Assembly (NCBI GenBank): GCA_029204045.2
Contig: CM055075.1
Location: forward strand, 27,514,613 to 27,578,612
Reading direction: 5' to 3'
Source of the DNA: Tillandsia leiboldiana
Taxonomy: Eukaryota > Streptophyta > Magnoliopsida > Poales > Bromeliaceae
DNA: 64,000 nt
Below are positions 23,030 through 35,949 of the stretch, piece after piece. The translations under genes and the position numbers were made by a program. Under the pieces are notes generated by a model that made no database searches, was not told the origin of the DNA, and worked only from the letters and a program-made list of their open reading frames with translations. Each line of letters opens with the position of its first letter. Within the stretch, counting starts at the first letter, position 1.

Positions 23030-23612
23030 GCGGTGAAGAAGACGCTGAAGCGGTCAGCGCCTTTAACATTAAGTTAAAGGCGCTGATCCGAAAAGCGTCT
23101 TTAACATTAAGTTAAAAGCAGCTGAACCGCTCAGCGCCTTTAATGTTTTACACTAAAGGCGCTGAGCCACTCAGCGCCTTTATTCTTTTACACTAAAGGC
23201 GTTGAGGCACTCAGCGTCTTTACAGAGAAGCCATATTTGGCTTACACTGAGGACTTAGCCATTTTTCCACGAAAACTGACTAAGTCCCCGACGCGGTTAT
23301 AGTATGTGCTGAAGGCGCTGAATGAACCAGCGCCTTCAGCATATATCATGAAGGCGCTGAAGTGATCAGCGCCTTCACAATATTCCTATGAAGGCGCTGA
23401 TCCATTCAGCGCCTTAACATTGGCATGAAGGCGCTGAGGGGTTAAGCGCCTTCATAGGAATATTGTGAAGGCGCTGATCGCTTCAGCGCCTTCACGTTGT
23501 CTGCCAGCGTGGCGCCGAGGTGGCAAAAGTAGGGTTAGTTTTGCAAAAATTTTTTTGATAGGGTTAGATTGCAAATTTCAAAATTGGAGAGGGTTATTTT
23601 TAAAAAATCCCC
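23030..23612. repeat. right long terminal inverted repeat with palindrome array
   Basis: Mirror of the left repeat: five inner palindromes (23032-23225), a spacer with GAGGACTTAG...CTAAGTCC (23257-23288), five outer palindromes (about 23311-23495), then the ~105-bp terminal segment ending at 23612. The inner units are more diverged (for example AAAGCGTC and GGCGTTGAGG variants). Confidence 0.9.
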
Positions 23613-23621
23613 CCCAATTGA
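23613..23621. repeat. 9-bp target-site duplication, right
   Basis: CCCAATTGA, identical to 16032-16040. Confidence 0.9.
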
Positions 23622-24821
23622 TAGTCTTTTTTTAAAAAAAAATTAGTGCTCAATTTTTTTCTTACAATTATCTTTTATTTTTTTATTATTTATTTTAATT
23701 AAAATTTTATAGATAAAAAAAAAAAATTGAGAGAAATGCACGCTTCGTTTATTTCGAAATAAACTTAATTAAAAATATACAGCAAATAAAATTCAAACTC
23801 GGAATCTCGAGTATCAACCACTAAATTCTTTATCACTTACGTTAAAAATAATTAATTTTATGATTGAAATACTGTTATGTAACATTTGATGCTTAGGCTG
23901 GCTTGCCTGATACTAACATAACAAATATTATTTAGTGTAGAAAGATAATTCTAAATTTATTATATTTTTAAAAATAAAATTTTATTTAAATAAAAAATAA
24001 AAACTCAGTACATAATTAAAAAAAAAAAGAAAGTTGGGGACCAAAATAAAAAGTAGGGCAAAGTTTGGAGACCAATAATACAATTAATCCTATTAAGCCG
24101 GAAATTAATTTCACTGTAGAATGTGAGATACTAAAGTTTAATTTAAAAGGTATATAATAATTTTATATTAATATAATATATTAAAAATATTATTTTTGTG
24201 CAATATAAAAGCCGTTGATTGAATATTATTATTCTCATTTGAATAATTATTACTGTAAAAAATTTCTTTCATTTTGAGCATTACCTGTTATCAAATTGCA
24301 TATATTAATGATGAAATATTTGAGAGACAAATTATGAAATGTTATAAATTCCAGTTTCAGTGGAGGATATTGGATAGAATTAATGCTGATAACAAAACTC
24401 CAGTTTTTCAGAAACAAAAAAATGTCTCATCAAATTGATACTTCAAATTGATTAACTAGTAAAAATAATTGGCTAAAATAAAATGTAAGTTAAAATTTTC
24501 AGAAATTAAATTATGTGGAACAGTAATTAATTAAGATAGTTGGAAAATCCTGGATTTTGCAACTTTCCATTATTTAACTTTAAAATGTGAAAAATGGGGA
24601 ATATTTTACTCTTCAATATTTTGTTACATAAATTCCACACTAGTTGCAATTATTAAATTTATTTTTAATTTTCTCCAAAATGATAGAGAAAAACATCCTA
24701 TCATGCCTCTAATTAAATGACCATTGGCTTTTCCTCGTGAATTAATTATCTTAAGATATTGTTTGATTTGGGATCTCTATCTAGAATTAATTAATGGAAA
24801 ATTCGGCATGCTAGAAATTTA
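23622..24821. other. AT-rich spacer
   Basis: No gene or clear element is seen between the Mutator-like element and the next Harbinger-like element. Confidence 0.5.
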
Positions 24822-25544
24822 GGGAGTGTTTGATTTGTCCCATTTTTATTTTGAATTCGAAATCGGAATGAACGAATTCGTTTATAAATATTTGGTATAC
24901 GATTCTGATTTTCGGTGAATGAAAATTTTCTAATCATTCAATTTTTTTAGTCAGGTTAGGAAGCCAAATTGAAAATTGAATCCAGACGAAAATAATATAC
25001 CTTACAAAAATATCTTAATTATATTTTATATTTAAAATTTAAACTTTAATTTAATTTTTAATTAAAATATAAATTTAAATTTAGAAATTTAATTTTTAAT
25101 TCTAAATTTTGATCTAAAATTTAATTAAAATATAAATTTGATTTATACATTTAAATTTATTTATAAGTTAATTGAATTTGAATAAAATCAAAAAATAATT
25201 TTATATTTTAAATTACCTACTCATTTTTTAATTTTAATTTTTTTAAAAAAATTTATATTTAAAATTTTGGTTTATCATTTTAATATTTTGATGTAAATTT
25301 TTAATATTTAACTTTAGTTTGAATTTAAATTATAAATTTAATTTTATATTTTGATGTGCAAACTCTTTTCAAATTATTTTATGTTTTAATTTTATTTTAA
25401 TTATTTTTTGATAATCAAAATTTTTTAAGTATTGAAAGTAAAAATCAACCATATTGATTCCGATCGTTATTTTGAACCACACATATTAGAAGATTTTATC
25501 ATTTCGTTTTCAATTTTATTTTTTATTTTGAGCCAAACACATTC
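24822..25544. mobile_element. possible Harbinger-like non-autonomous element
   Basis: The start GGGAGTGTTTGATTTG and the end CAAACACATTC are weak inverted repeats flanked by TTA (24819-24821 and 25545-25547). The interior is AT-rich without coding potential. Confidence 0.45.
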
Positions 25545-25815
25545 TTAATTTTATATATTTTGATCGCGTTTGTGGTTCGAATAATAAATACAACCTGCAT
25601 GATGTTAAAGTTTGTGTAAATCAAAGTGCCGCATGCTCGAAGTTACTCACATCCAAACATGTCCTTAGCTGCGTCTTCATTTTAAGATAAGAGTAATCCG
25701 AGTTTGAAACGTATCGGATTCGTTTTATCAAAACTTTTTTTTGTTTTTTTTGTTTTGTTTTTTTTTTTTTTCAGATCTTTTGTGTTTATTTTGATCTGCA
25801 TAAATAAAACTTGCA
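25545..25815. other. AT-rich spacer
   Basis: T-rich low-complexity DNA; no feature supported. Confidence 0.4.
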
Positions 25816-26044
25816 AGAAAGAGCAATGCTACATGTACATTCTAAAAAAAAATGTGCATTCTACATCCCTCCGCAGAACTTGCACGAAAGAGCAATGCTA
25901 CATGTATACTCCAAAAGGAGTGTACATTCTACACCCACCCATCTAAAGATGAAAGTGTGAAGTAACCTCTCACCACAACCCACCCATTAGATAAGTGGGA
26001 TGTGTGATGTACATCCCGAATGAGAATGTACAAGTAGCATTTTT
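25816..26044. mobile_element. family A MITE, copy 3, with duplicated left end
   Basis: The left end with its flank (AACTTGC.GAAAGAGCAATGC) occurs twice, about 70 bp apart (25809 and 25878). The body then runs to GTACAAGTAGCATTTTTCT. It is diverged from the other copies, so it is probably older, and looks like a partial tandem copy. Confidence 0.65.
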
Positions 26045-28437
26045 CTAAATTAAATATTGCAACTTTCTCATTCACATTTGGGTCTCCCAACATTTACTAT
26101 AAACACTTGCTCTGGCTTAGAATATTTTAAAATTTTGAAATTATTGATGTTAATTGTTAATTTTAAATATTTAAGTTGGTAGAAATATATAATCAACTGT
26201 TAGAAATACTGCAATCGTAACTACATCTAGTTTGTTTGAATCTATATAATTGCGCTGTTGTAGTTATATTTTTTCTATTTGGTAGGTTGAAATTGAGACT
26301 TGTATTTATAAATTTTTTTATTTTTTTATATAAAATTTTTAAATTATGAATATAAAATAATAATGTGATTTTTTAATTATTAATTAAAATTTTATATTTA
26401 TATATAATTTTGTATGTTATAAAATTATATATTTATAGATGCTAATTAATATTATAAAATTATATATTTATAGATGATTTTATATATAAAATATAAAAAA
26501 ATAAATATTAATTCAGTAAAACGTTTTTTTTTTTTAACAAATGAGCCGACTATAATTATATAAGTTTATTAATCATTTAAACTTACTATCTGCAAATAAA
26601 TAAGTGAATATATGTAATGTTTTTATTTTTTTTAATAAATTTTTAACTTATCAATCGGCATAATTTAAAATTTTCAATCTATTTAATTTTAATATATAAA
26701 TCAAATTTAAAAAATTTATTATGATTCTCTCTTCTTTTTTTTTTATCAAATTTAATAATTATAATTAATTAAAACTTATTAATTTAACATACACAATCAC
26801 ATTTTATAAAAATTTAGAAATTTATTTATTTTTTATATTTTAAATAAAAAGAATTTTAAAAGAATTTTATTTTTTTTACACAAAGCTTGTATTGCTTAAA
26901 AACTTTTATAAGTATTTTTTTTTATCTATTTACAAGTAAATATATATTATTTATTTATTTATTATTGGTGATTCTATCCTTCACGAACTGCTGCTGTAGT
27001 TAGAATTACAACCAATTTGGATGATTCTAATTGTAACATTTGAGCTTCCTTGTGTAGTTGTTACTGCAGCAGTTGGTTTCAACTATACTAAACCAAACCA
27101 CATGAATTGAGATTGTATGTATTTGCAATTGCAGTGTAGTTGTAAAAGAATGCAACCAAACAACTTCTTAAAACGTACATATATAGTGTCTACGAATCTC
27201 AATTGTGACTTGATCTAACCAGCCTCCCGCTACTTCAAACATGACTCGACCTAACCCAGTCTCCGGTCATTTCGAACGTAATTCGGCCCAACCCGACCTC
27301 CTACCATAGGGCAGGATGCTAACTCCATTAAGCCAACATAATTTTATCTCTACAATTGTTTAGGAGAACACCCTAGAGCTGGGCCAGCCCGAGAATTATA
27401 ACAATCCAGCCCAAAAGTCGATGGGCTAAAAATTTGGTCGAACAAATTTGGGCCAGGCTTTTATGAAAATAATATGAAAAATATTAATGGGCTGGACCAT
27501 GTTCTTGGCATGCATATTCGGACGGATCACACCGTCCTGCACTGTTTCACTATAATAAGCTTCTCCATAAAAGTACAATTTTGAATGTGTGTGACATAAC
27601 ACGCTTGTCGGACCATGAACGATGAGCGTCTCATTCGCCTTTATCGAATCTCTTCTAAATCAGTCGTTCGATACAGTATTAAAATTCAAAATGCAAAACT
27701 TCCATATTGGAATGGACTTTTTTACATTCTAGTGCGGTACGAATCACAGGTTCAACAAACCGTCTCAATGAGATCTAGCTCGTTGAGAAGTTCCTCAACA
27801 AAATCGCGCTCGGATATTCCTAACCTAACAACAATCACAAGTCATTCCAACTTTGTTGCTTTTCGCAAATCGCCTTCAATTACTTTCTCATTCTCCGATG
27901 CTTGGCTATCCCATTAAACACCACCGCTATATCGATCTTCTTATTGCGTGTTTACATGGCTTTAAGCGAAATGGTTGAATAGCTAGTGCTTGTACCCACC
28001 CATATAATTCCTTGAAAGGTAATTAATTATTAGTTCGACAAAAATACAATTGAGTATGAGATTAGTTATGAATGTCTCTTCTCAATAGTTAATTTGCCAA
28101 AGCCTAACAAGCAAACAAGATATCAATCTACTTAATGTCTCATCTTTTATTCGAAAAATGTCTCCCACCTATTATGAGTGGGTTGGATTAAAAGAAGCCA
28201 TTAGTACCAATTTGTCTCTCTTCTTGATTCTTATTGTGTTTGCTAATATAGAAGGTTTTGGGCATGCACCAAATATATTTGCTCTTTACAATCCATACAC
28301 TAGGGCCCTCAATAAATTAGTGCAATTCAATCTTTGATGTATTACACAACCAAGCATTTGAAAATATATCTACATACCTTATGAAATATTAAGTTTTTTT
28401 GTGTTTTGTTAAAAAGAGGGAAAAGTAATAAGCCATA
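26045..28437. other. intergenic spacer
   Basis: No gene is supported. The frame at 27615-27917 has no recognisable domain. Sequence at 27235-27300 (CATGACTCGACCTAACCCAG, CATTTCGAACGTAATTCGG) recurs in part near 43295-43330 and 60000, so it is probably decayed retroelement DNA. Confidence 0.4.
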
Positions 28438-28864
28438 TGTAACGATCCGGTCCAAAATGTTTAAATCCAGTTATTATTACTAGTGCTCATATTTTTTCTA
28501 AATCTAATAACAATTCATTTTCATCCGATGTGAGACTATTGGGGTGTCACAAACTTCATCCGTTTAGGCCTGACGTCCTCGTCAGCCCAAACACACACAC
28601 TACCCAAGATCACCAGGCGATGTGAGATTTATCTCGCTAGCCCTGTCATTTAAATCCAGGTTTAGTCGAAACTAGTCACACACTTTCGGCTGGTGACTGT
28701 CTCTAATACTAAATGTAACGATCCGGCCACTAGCAATAATAACTTATTTGACCCACACCACAACCCAAAATATTTAAGCCTAGTTATTATTACTAATGCT
28801 CATATTTTTTATAAATTCAAACACAATCCATTCCCATCCGATATGAGACTATTGAAATGTCACA
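28438..28864 (-). mobile_element. TRIM-type mini retrotransposon
   Basis: Two similar terminal repeats (28438-28551 and 28714-28864) both begin TGTAACGATCCGG and end GTCACA on the plus strand, TG...CA style, around a ~160-bp non-coding centre. Read on the minus strand, the centre begins with a TAGTATTAGAG string that resembles a decayed tRNA-Met primer site (TGGTATCAGAG). The first repeat lacks ~35 bp. Flanks CCATA/CTATA are a 4-of-5 match. The internal CTCACATCGCCTG...GACGAGGACGTCA string is shared with the element at 45666-46636. Confidence 0.65.
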
Positions 28865-29267
28865 CTATATGTTTAGTTTATTTTTTACAAAAAAATAAAT
28901 TTAATTAGAAATATGAAACACATAGGTTCCGAGCTTGAAACCTTCAAACTCTTAGATATTTGTATAAGTAAAGGTTCTGCTCTAAATAATGATTAACAGC
29001 TTTGGACATCACAAATTTCAAAATCCAATATAAAAAAAAATTTAGATTATTGTTTGAAATCAAATAAATCACATTATTATATTAATTAAGTAGACTGAAA
29101 AGTTGATAGAAAAAATAAGGTAATAATAATAGGCATGAATATATATACTCTAAGATAAATATCTCTTAAAATAGAAAAAGATGTAAAACGGGCTCAGATA
29201 TTTATGTTATATTAAAAATTAATTTAATTAAAAATAATTAAGAATTTATCTCAATAAATTTATTATC

Positions 29268-29336
<69 letters not shown>

Positions 29337-30220
29337 ATCAATGGAAAAGGAGGAGAAAAAAAAAGTGTGGTGGCGATGGTATAATCCAAAACCTCATATC
29401 AATCGATCAGATTCCGTGAAAGAATAAACGTGAAAAATTACAACACACATGACATAATATATATATATTGTACGTTACATGAAAAGGAACTTCACCTAAC
29501 AAAGCGAGAGTACATTTATGTAACGTCGCATCTTTTGTTCGAATATTAGGCCTTGATAAGCCACAACACAACACCATGGTCACGTGTCCCCCATCCTCGT
29601 TGATGTTGACAAAATTAACGGTATATTTTATATTTATATTTATATTCAACTCTTAGTCCGGATATTTCTAACTTTGATTTTTACGTTTTGCTCGTATGCT
29701 AAACTAAATTATATAAAATAATATATATTTATTTTTAAAAATTTAAATTGGTTAAGAATAGTATTTCTAATATTTATAAGTATTTTATTTATAGAACTTA
29801 TATGAATTATTTTGAATTAACTATCCAACCTTCTAAAATTATGATTTTACTATTCAATATTTCAATTTGTTGATTTAAATCGGTCAATAATATTTTAATT
29901 TTAAAATTTGAATACGTCGTTTATTTTTATAGATTTAGTTAGTATATATAATGCAATTTTCGCAGCTATACAAATTTATTAAAATAAGTAATTAACTTAA
30001 ATTTTAAAGTTAAAGATTGGACAGTAAAACTAAAATAATTTATAATTCAAATAAATTTTGCGCACTTTTACCAATATTTACATGCAATTTAGAATAGTAG
30101 TTGTTACAACTTAACAACATATTTAGCGATATATAAAGCACGGAAAATAAATAAGTAATTAACGGGTAAGAGGTTAAAAAAGAATTTGTTGCCACGGGTT
30201 TGGCCTTATGGATGGAACAA
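28865..30220. other. AT-rich spacer with a long poly(A)
   Basis: An A-run of about 65 bases lies at 29270-29335. It could be a retroelement tail or a microsatellite. No gene is supported. Confidence 0.5.
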
Positions 30221-30224
30221 GCTG

Positions 30225-30630
30225 AAAGAGGAAGTTTGTTTCTAGTTGTGGACTTGTGGTGTATGCAAATTTATGTCTTTACTATGAGAAATTTCTTAAA
30301 ACTGTGACTTATAAAATATTTATTGCTATTGTGGCAATTGAAAGTTAAAATTATATTTCAAATCCTATTTATTCTGTAAAAAAAAGTCGTTAGTTCATAT
30401 GTTTCGAAGCGACTTTACTAAACAATCGGGTGCACCTATTCAAAGCTAAACATCTGGTTGTTTCTAGTTGTGGTGTATGCAAAACTACTTCTTTACTAGC
30501 TATAAGAAAATTGTAAAAATTTAATTTATAAAATATTTATTACTGCTGTGGCAATTAAAAGTTGAAATTATATTCAGATCGTTAGTTCGTATTTTTTGAA
30601 GCGACTTTACTAAATATTCGGGTGCGTCTA
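30225..30630. repeat. diverged tandem duplication
   Basis: A unit of about 180-225 bp containing TTTCTAGTTGTGG, TATAAAATATTTATT, GCGACTTTACTAAA and CGGGTGC occurs twice (about 30236-30440 and 30460-30630) with indels. The right copy is the target of the next element. Confidence 0.6.
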
Positions 30631-31097
30631 GGAGTGTCAACGAGCCGAACACGAGCGAGCTGGGGTCGACTCGTGTTCGGCTCGTTTAATAAACAAATCG
30701 AACACGAGCTGGCTTGTTTAAATATCGAGCTGAAAAATTCGACTCGTGTTCGGCTCGTTTATTAATAAGCCGAACACGAGCTGATTCACGAACAACAAGT
30801 TTGATTTTCATTCCTACTATTAGATGTAAAATTAAAAAAAAATTAAAAAATTTAAATTTTAATCTAATAATTAAAATTCATAAAAAATTGATGGTCTAAA
30901 ATCTAAATAGTAATATATATATATATATTCCAGCTGTTATCGAGCCGAACACGAGCGAGCTGACCCCAGCTCGTGTTCGGCTCGTTTATTAAACGAGTTG
31001 AAAAATTCGGCTCGTGTTCGGCTCGTTTACTAAACGAGCGATTCGATCTCGAGCTCATTTCGAGCCGAACACGAGCTAGCTCGCGAACAGCGAGCTA
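30631..31097. mobile_element. fold-back element of CGAGCCGAACACGAG palindromes
   Basis: Flanked by a 10-bp direct repeat GGTGCGTCTA (30621-30630 and 31098-31107). Both ends carry repeated CGAGCCGAACACGAGCGAGC and its complement CTCGTGTTCGGCTCGTTTA, separated by an AT-rich centre with (TA)n. The interrupted host sequence (GGTGCGTCTATTCAAAGC) also occurs nearby in the duplicate at 30430. Confidence 0.8.
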
Positions 31098-31107
31098 GGT
31101 GCGTCTA

Positions 31108-31745
31108 TTCAAAGCTAAACATTAGATGCCGCGCATAATTCTATTCGGACGAGATTATCGAATCCACCCTCCCCTTCCTCCAAGAAAAGGGCAAATTGAA
31201 GTGAGAAGATCGTCATCATAATATCAGCATCTCTGAGTCGCTAAACCTTTTCTCGCTCGACCTCGACCGCATCAAGGCCACTCCCACATGATGCATCCTA
31301 AGGAACGCACGCTTTTCAACGCAGCTCCTATATCCATTACTTGTGGTGGTGGTGGTGGTGGTGGGCAAAAGCTTCGATTCAATCCAATCCCCCAATTTAA
31401 TGGGGACGCACACAACAACGTAGCAGAGCATGGACGCAAACTAGGGAAAAAAAATTTTAAAAAAAAAGAAAAAGAAAAGAAAAAAAAACTCTTTTTTCCA
31501 AAATCACTTTTGAAACGCAAGCACAGGTACGGGAGTGGTGGAGGGAAACCGGGTTCGATGTCTCGGAACCTAACACGTACAACTCCAACAAGCTATCGAA
31601 GCTCATTAGCTTTGACCTAACAATTAACAACAACAACAACAACAACAATCCACACCTACAAAACCAACCCTCACCAGTAAAAGCCCCCCTTGACTTAGGC
31701 ATTGATGAGAGAGAGAGAGATCTAGAGAGAGAGAGAGTTGAGATC
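31108..31745 (+). pseudogene. unidentified gene fragment
   Basis: The plus-strand stretch at about 31155-31200 reads DEIIESTLPFLQEKGKLK before a stop. Further on, 31506-31620 reads ITFETQAQVREWWRETGF, then a Ser/Asn-rich stretch. Both look like real protein sequence rather than random translation, but frames are broken and the spacer is A-rich. Trinucleotide repeats (GGT)n and (AAC)n are present. I do not recognise the family. It is probably a decayed or captured fragment. Confidence 0.35.
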
Positions 31746-32732
31746 CCCATTCAATCTCATTAGGTCAAATATAATTCTTTAATAAGTTCTTCGCACGTGT
31801 ACCTTAATACGTGAATTAAATAATTATTAAGTGAATGTTGAAAGTGAGAATGTAATCTATAACCTCACGTACATAAATAAAAAGAACGAAATGACAATTC
31901 GTGTTATTCAAAAAAATCTATCCAACTTGAATATCATTCTTTATATATATGGTGGAAATCGGACAAATCATATTATGTGTATAATTATTAGATATGTCTC
32001 GAATATTTTTATAATCGAAAGCTTTTCTAATTTTATTATGTTTTGATTATCTCATTAAGTTAAATTTGGATTATGCCTAATCTTAATAAATTCGTATTCC
32101 TAATTGTATTAGGATTTAGTCACTATTATAAATATATCATTATTCATTTGATTTGGTGATGAAAAAAAATTTGGATGTATTTTAGAATTATGGTCTCTCT
32201 TTCTTGATTCTTTTTTTTTTATATTTTCGTGCCAAACTAATTAGAAAAAATATTAGCGGGCGAGAATTTACAAAAGAAAAAAAAAATGGCACTGAAACAA
32301 AAGAAAAAAGAAAAAAAAAAGATCTGTTAAGTGTCTAGGAATGTAAATAGATATGGATTAATAGAGATCTGGCCCGATCCGTTCCTTATAAAAAAATATA
32401 AATTATCTTGAATTCATTCCAATCTGCTAAAAAATTGAAGTAAAAAGTGAGAGATCCTGTTTTTTCTTTGATTTGCTCTGATTCATAAAAAGCCAGTTAA
32501 AAATTTACTCGTCCCAATTCATCCGAAATAAAACAGTAAGTGAAGATTAAAATTAATAATAATAAAAAAATTTATTCTAATTTGTCATGATCCAATAAAA
32601 AATAGCTCTCAGATCCGTTGTGTTTGCATTCTTCCAAAGAATAAGGGACTGGCATGGGCCATGACCCTCGGAAAGTTTACATATATATTTGCATTAAATA
32701 TTATATGTATATATAAATAGGAATTATATAAA
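31746..32732. mobile_element. spacer with decayed Copia-type LTR remnant
   Basis: 32040-32165 (ATTAGGATTTAGTCACTATT, TATAAATATATCATTATTCA) closely resembles 53030-53095, which continues into a recognisable Copia LTR 3' part. No coding sequence is seen. Confidence 0.4.
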
Positions 32733-32904
32733 GGAAAATGCTACTTGTACACCCGTAAGGGGTGTACATCTCACACCCCCACCCATCCAAGAGTGGGGGT
32801 GTGATAAAGGATCACTTGATGTGACCCGTAAAAAACATCGCCATTATTAAAAGAGTGGAGATGTAGGATGTACACCCCTTCGGGGTGTACATGTAGCAAT
32901 CCTC
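32733..32904. mobile_element. family A palindromic MITE, copy 4
   Basis: 172 bp, GGAAAATGCTACTTGTACAC to ACATGTAGCAATCCTC, with perfect 9-bp flanking repeat TTATATAAA (32724-32732 and 32905-32913). Confidence 0.88.
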
Positions 32905-33052
32905 TTATATAAATTAGTACCTTAAAATTTTCAGTAGCATTAATAATTTCTCTTTCATATATGAGATATTTTACAAAACTTTTCTTATTTTAACTCTTTA
33001 CAAAAATCAAATATTAGTTTTCATATAACTAAACTCTCCTAATTCGAAGTTG

Positions 33053-33510
<458 letters not shown>

Positions 33511-33690
33511 GAGTTTATGTATTTTTAAAAGTATAGGCTTAATTATACTTGTAAATTTTTTATCGTTAAATTTATATTGAGATTTGTGTTATTGTAACGT
33601 TAACTAAAGAGAGAAAGAAAAAATACAATAGTACAAATTCAATAGTAAAAAAATTAGAAGCATAATCGAGTTTGTACTTTTAAAATTATA

Positions 33691-33743
<53 letters not shown>

Positions 33744-33912
33744 GGAAAATGCTACTTGTACACCCTATTTGGGGGTGTACATCACACACCCCATCCATCC
33801 AATGGGTGGGGTGTGGTGAGGGGTCACTTCACAATTTGTGAAGTGACCCTCTCACCCTTAGATGGGTGGGTGTAAGATGTACACCCCCTTTGGGGGTGTA
33901 CATGTAGCGTTG

Positions 33913-33915
<3 letters not shown>
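33744..33915. mobile_element. family A palindromic MITE, copy 5
   Basis: Runs from GGAAAATGCTACTTGTACAC to ACATGTAGCGTTGCTC within (TA)n, with the TCACAATTTGTGA core palindrome. The target duplication is hidden in the microsatellite. Confidence 0.85.
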
Positions 33916-33974
<59 letters not shown>

Positions 33975-34154
33975 GAGTTTATGTATTTTTAAAAGTATAG
34001 GCTTAATTATACTTGTAAATTTTTTATCGTTAAATTTATATTGAGATTTGTGTTATTGTAACGTTAACTAAAGAGAGAAAGAAAAAATACAATAGTACAA
34101 ATTCAATAGTAAAAAAATTAGAAGCATAATCGAGTTTGTACTTTTAAAATTATA

Positions 34155-34205
<51 letters not shown>

Positions 34206-34372
34206 GGAAAATGCTACTTGTACACCCTATTTGGGGGTGTACATCACACACCCCATCCATCCAATGGGTGGGGTGTGGTGAGGGGTCACTTCACAATTTG
34301 TGAAGTGACCCTCTCACCCTTAGATGGGTGGGTGTAAGATGTACACCCCCTTTGGGGGTGTATATGTAGCGT

Positions 34373-34375
<3 letters not shown>
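34206..34375. mobile_element. family A palindromic MITE, copy 6
   Basis: Nearly identical to copy 5 and part of the 464-bp duplication. The right end lacks the last two bases (GCGTTGC then (TA)n), which suggests slippage at the microsatellite junction. Confidence 0.85.
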
Positions 34376-34452
<77 letters not shown>

Positions 34453-34459
<7 letters not shown>

Positions 34460-34677
34460 GAGCTCCAATATTTGTAAAAGTATTAAATGATTTGTGCTTG
34501 TGAGTTTTTTACCCTTAGATGTAGGAATGTGCGGTTAAGATGGTGGTGGACCCCTTGGGTTTAGTGGGTGGTTGGTGGAATAGTATGATCTAACAGATCG
34601 AATTAATCAAAGTGTTAGATCTAACGATAGAAACTTACAAACACCAATTACTTGGTCTTTGTATAAGTACAGTAACG

Positions 34678-34681
<4 letters not shown>
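34453..34681. mobile_element. family C-like MITE
   Basis: Sister of 33148-33377 with the same GTGCGGTTAAGATGGTGGTG and TAATCAAAGTGTTAGATC strings, flanked on both sides by (TA)n. Confidence 0.6.
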
Positions 34682-34712
<31 letters not shown>

Positions 34713-34715
<3 letters not shown>

Positions 34716-35948
34716 TCGGTATAATGTTGAATTTTGGTTTCGCTTTGAGTGTGAATGTTTGGAATATTTCTTTTCCTTTCTTTGTTCTTTTGTTTTTGGT
34801 TGTTGTTGTTATTAGGATATTTAACATAACAAGGCACATCCCACATTATACTGTTGCTTATGGAAAATGTGAAAAGAAGCCTACAAAGTTTTTCATCAAA
34901 ATTTCTGTGATTAATTTAGAAAAATAAAAAAATAAATTTTAAATGAAGCTTTTATTTTTCACACCCCCATTAGCAGCAAAGGTACAAAAGTACAAAGCGT
35001 GACAATCATTTATTCTTTTGAACTTTATTTCAAAATAGTTTGGTATTGACTCAGAAGATGATGTTTACTCCAAATCATGTCCTTGCAAATTGGGAGTTTG
35101 ACTAAATTTGTTAATAGGCTCAAAAACAGTTAATTGTTAGCTATAAGCTATACCTACCTCACTCATTGAGACATCAAATAATAAATAATTTACTCTTAAA
35201 ATATTATCGTTAAGGACTCGTACTTCGTTTTGATACCGACTACTAAAAATTTAATATTTGTTTTACTGTCGGTTGTTGAGATATCGCAACATAAGTGTTA
35301 CAATTAAGTACAGTTTACGACTTGTCGATAGTTAGAATATTCAATAATTATATTTATTCAATTTTGTGCTACACAACTCTACTGTGCCACTTTTAATTAT
35401 AACAGTGCATGAGTTCACTAAATATCTTGGTCAAAAGTTATTAAGTCTAAAAGCTCATTTCCAGAACTTTTGTGTGGAGAATCTATCATAACAACCATTT
35501 ATTAATTTTCTATTGTGACTAAATTTTTCTCTCAAAAGTAAATTTTTATTTTTAAAATTATTATTATTATTATTATTATTAAAGTAGGATGAAATAAATC
35601 TCTAGCAATAAAATTAAAGGCATGCAACACTGGATAAGATAAGATGTTGTGATTAATAATATATATAACTCTAATCTTGTACAATAAAATTAATTAATAA
35701 GTAACAGCAGTTTAAACTCGATCCCCATGCTGCTCTTCTGCTCCAACACAGTCGGATAACATTAATTACTACACATCTCCTACATTATATAAAATTAAAA
35801 AGGAAAAAAGAAAAAAGAAAAAAAGAAAAGTTGACCCTAAAAAAGAAACTGAAAAGTAACTAACTAAATCCCAAGATTGGTGGCACGGAAATAAATGCAC
35901 AGATTCTCTCTCTGCAGCTGCACTGTTTAATTCGGACCGGAAGGGGAG
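34713..35948. other. intergenic spacer and 3' flank of GH3
   Basis: AT-rich, with no gene supported. A (TTA)n run is at 35560-35581 and A-rich DNA is at 35800-35830. The segment nearest GH3 should hold its 3'UTR and poly(A) site. Confidence 0.45.
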
Positions 35949-35949
35949 C

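Larger units (their letters stand above)
16041..23612 (-). mobile_element. Complete Mutator-like transposon carrying MURA and a PMD gene
   Basis: 7,572 bp bounded by a perfect 9-bp duplication CCCAATTGA. The terminal inverted repeats start GGGGATTTTTTAAAAATAAC and match for about the first 105 bp with one difference. Similarity then continues through a long subterminal palindromic array (roughly 16041-16633 and 23030-23612). Inside, on the minus strand, are a three-exon MURA transposase (22438-19400) and then a PMD-domain gene (19346-16815). A perfect target duplication, long matching ends and an open transposase frame indicate a young, potentially autonomous insertion. PMD domains are known passengers of plant Mutator-like and Gypsy elements, and the domain is named for this. 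Confidence 0.93.

Noticed and set aside
22785..23115. Arg-rich or Gly/Asp-rich frames in the Mutator-like element
   Set aside because: They translate the GGCGAC simple repeat and the palindrome array between transposase promoter and right end.
27615..27917. 100-codon plus-strand frame
   Set aside because: No domain, no splice partners and surrounding repeat-like DNA.
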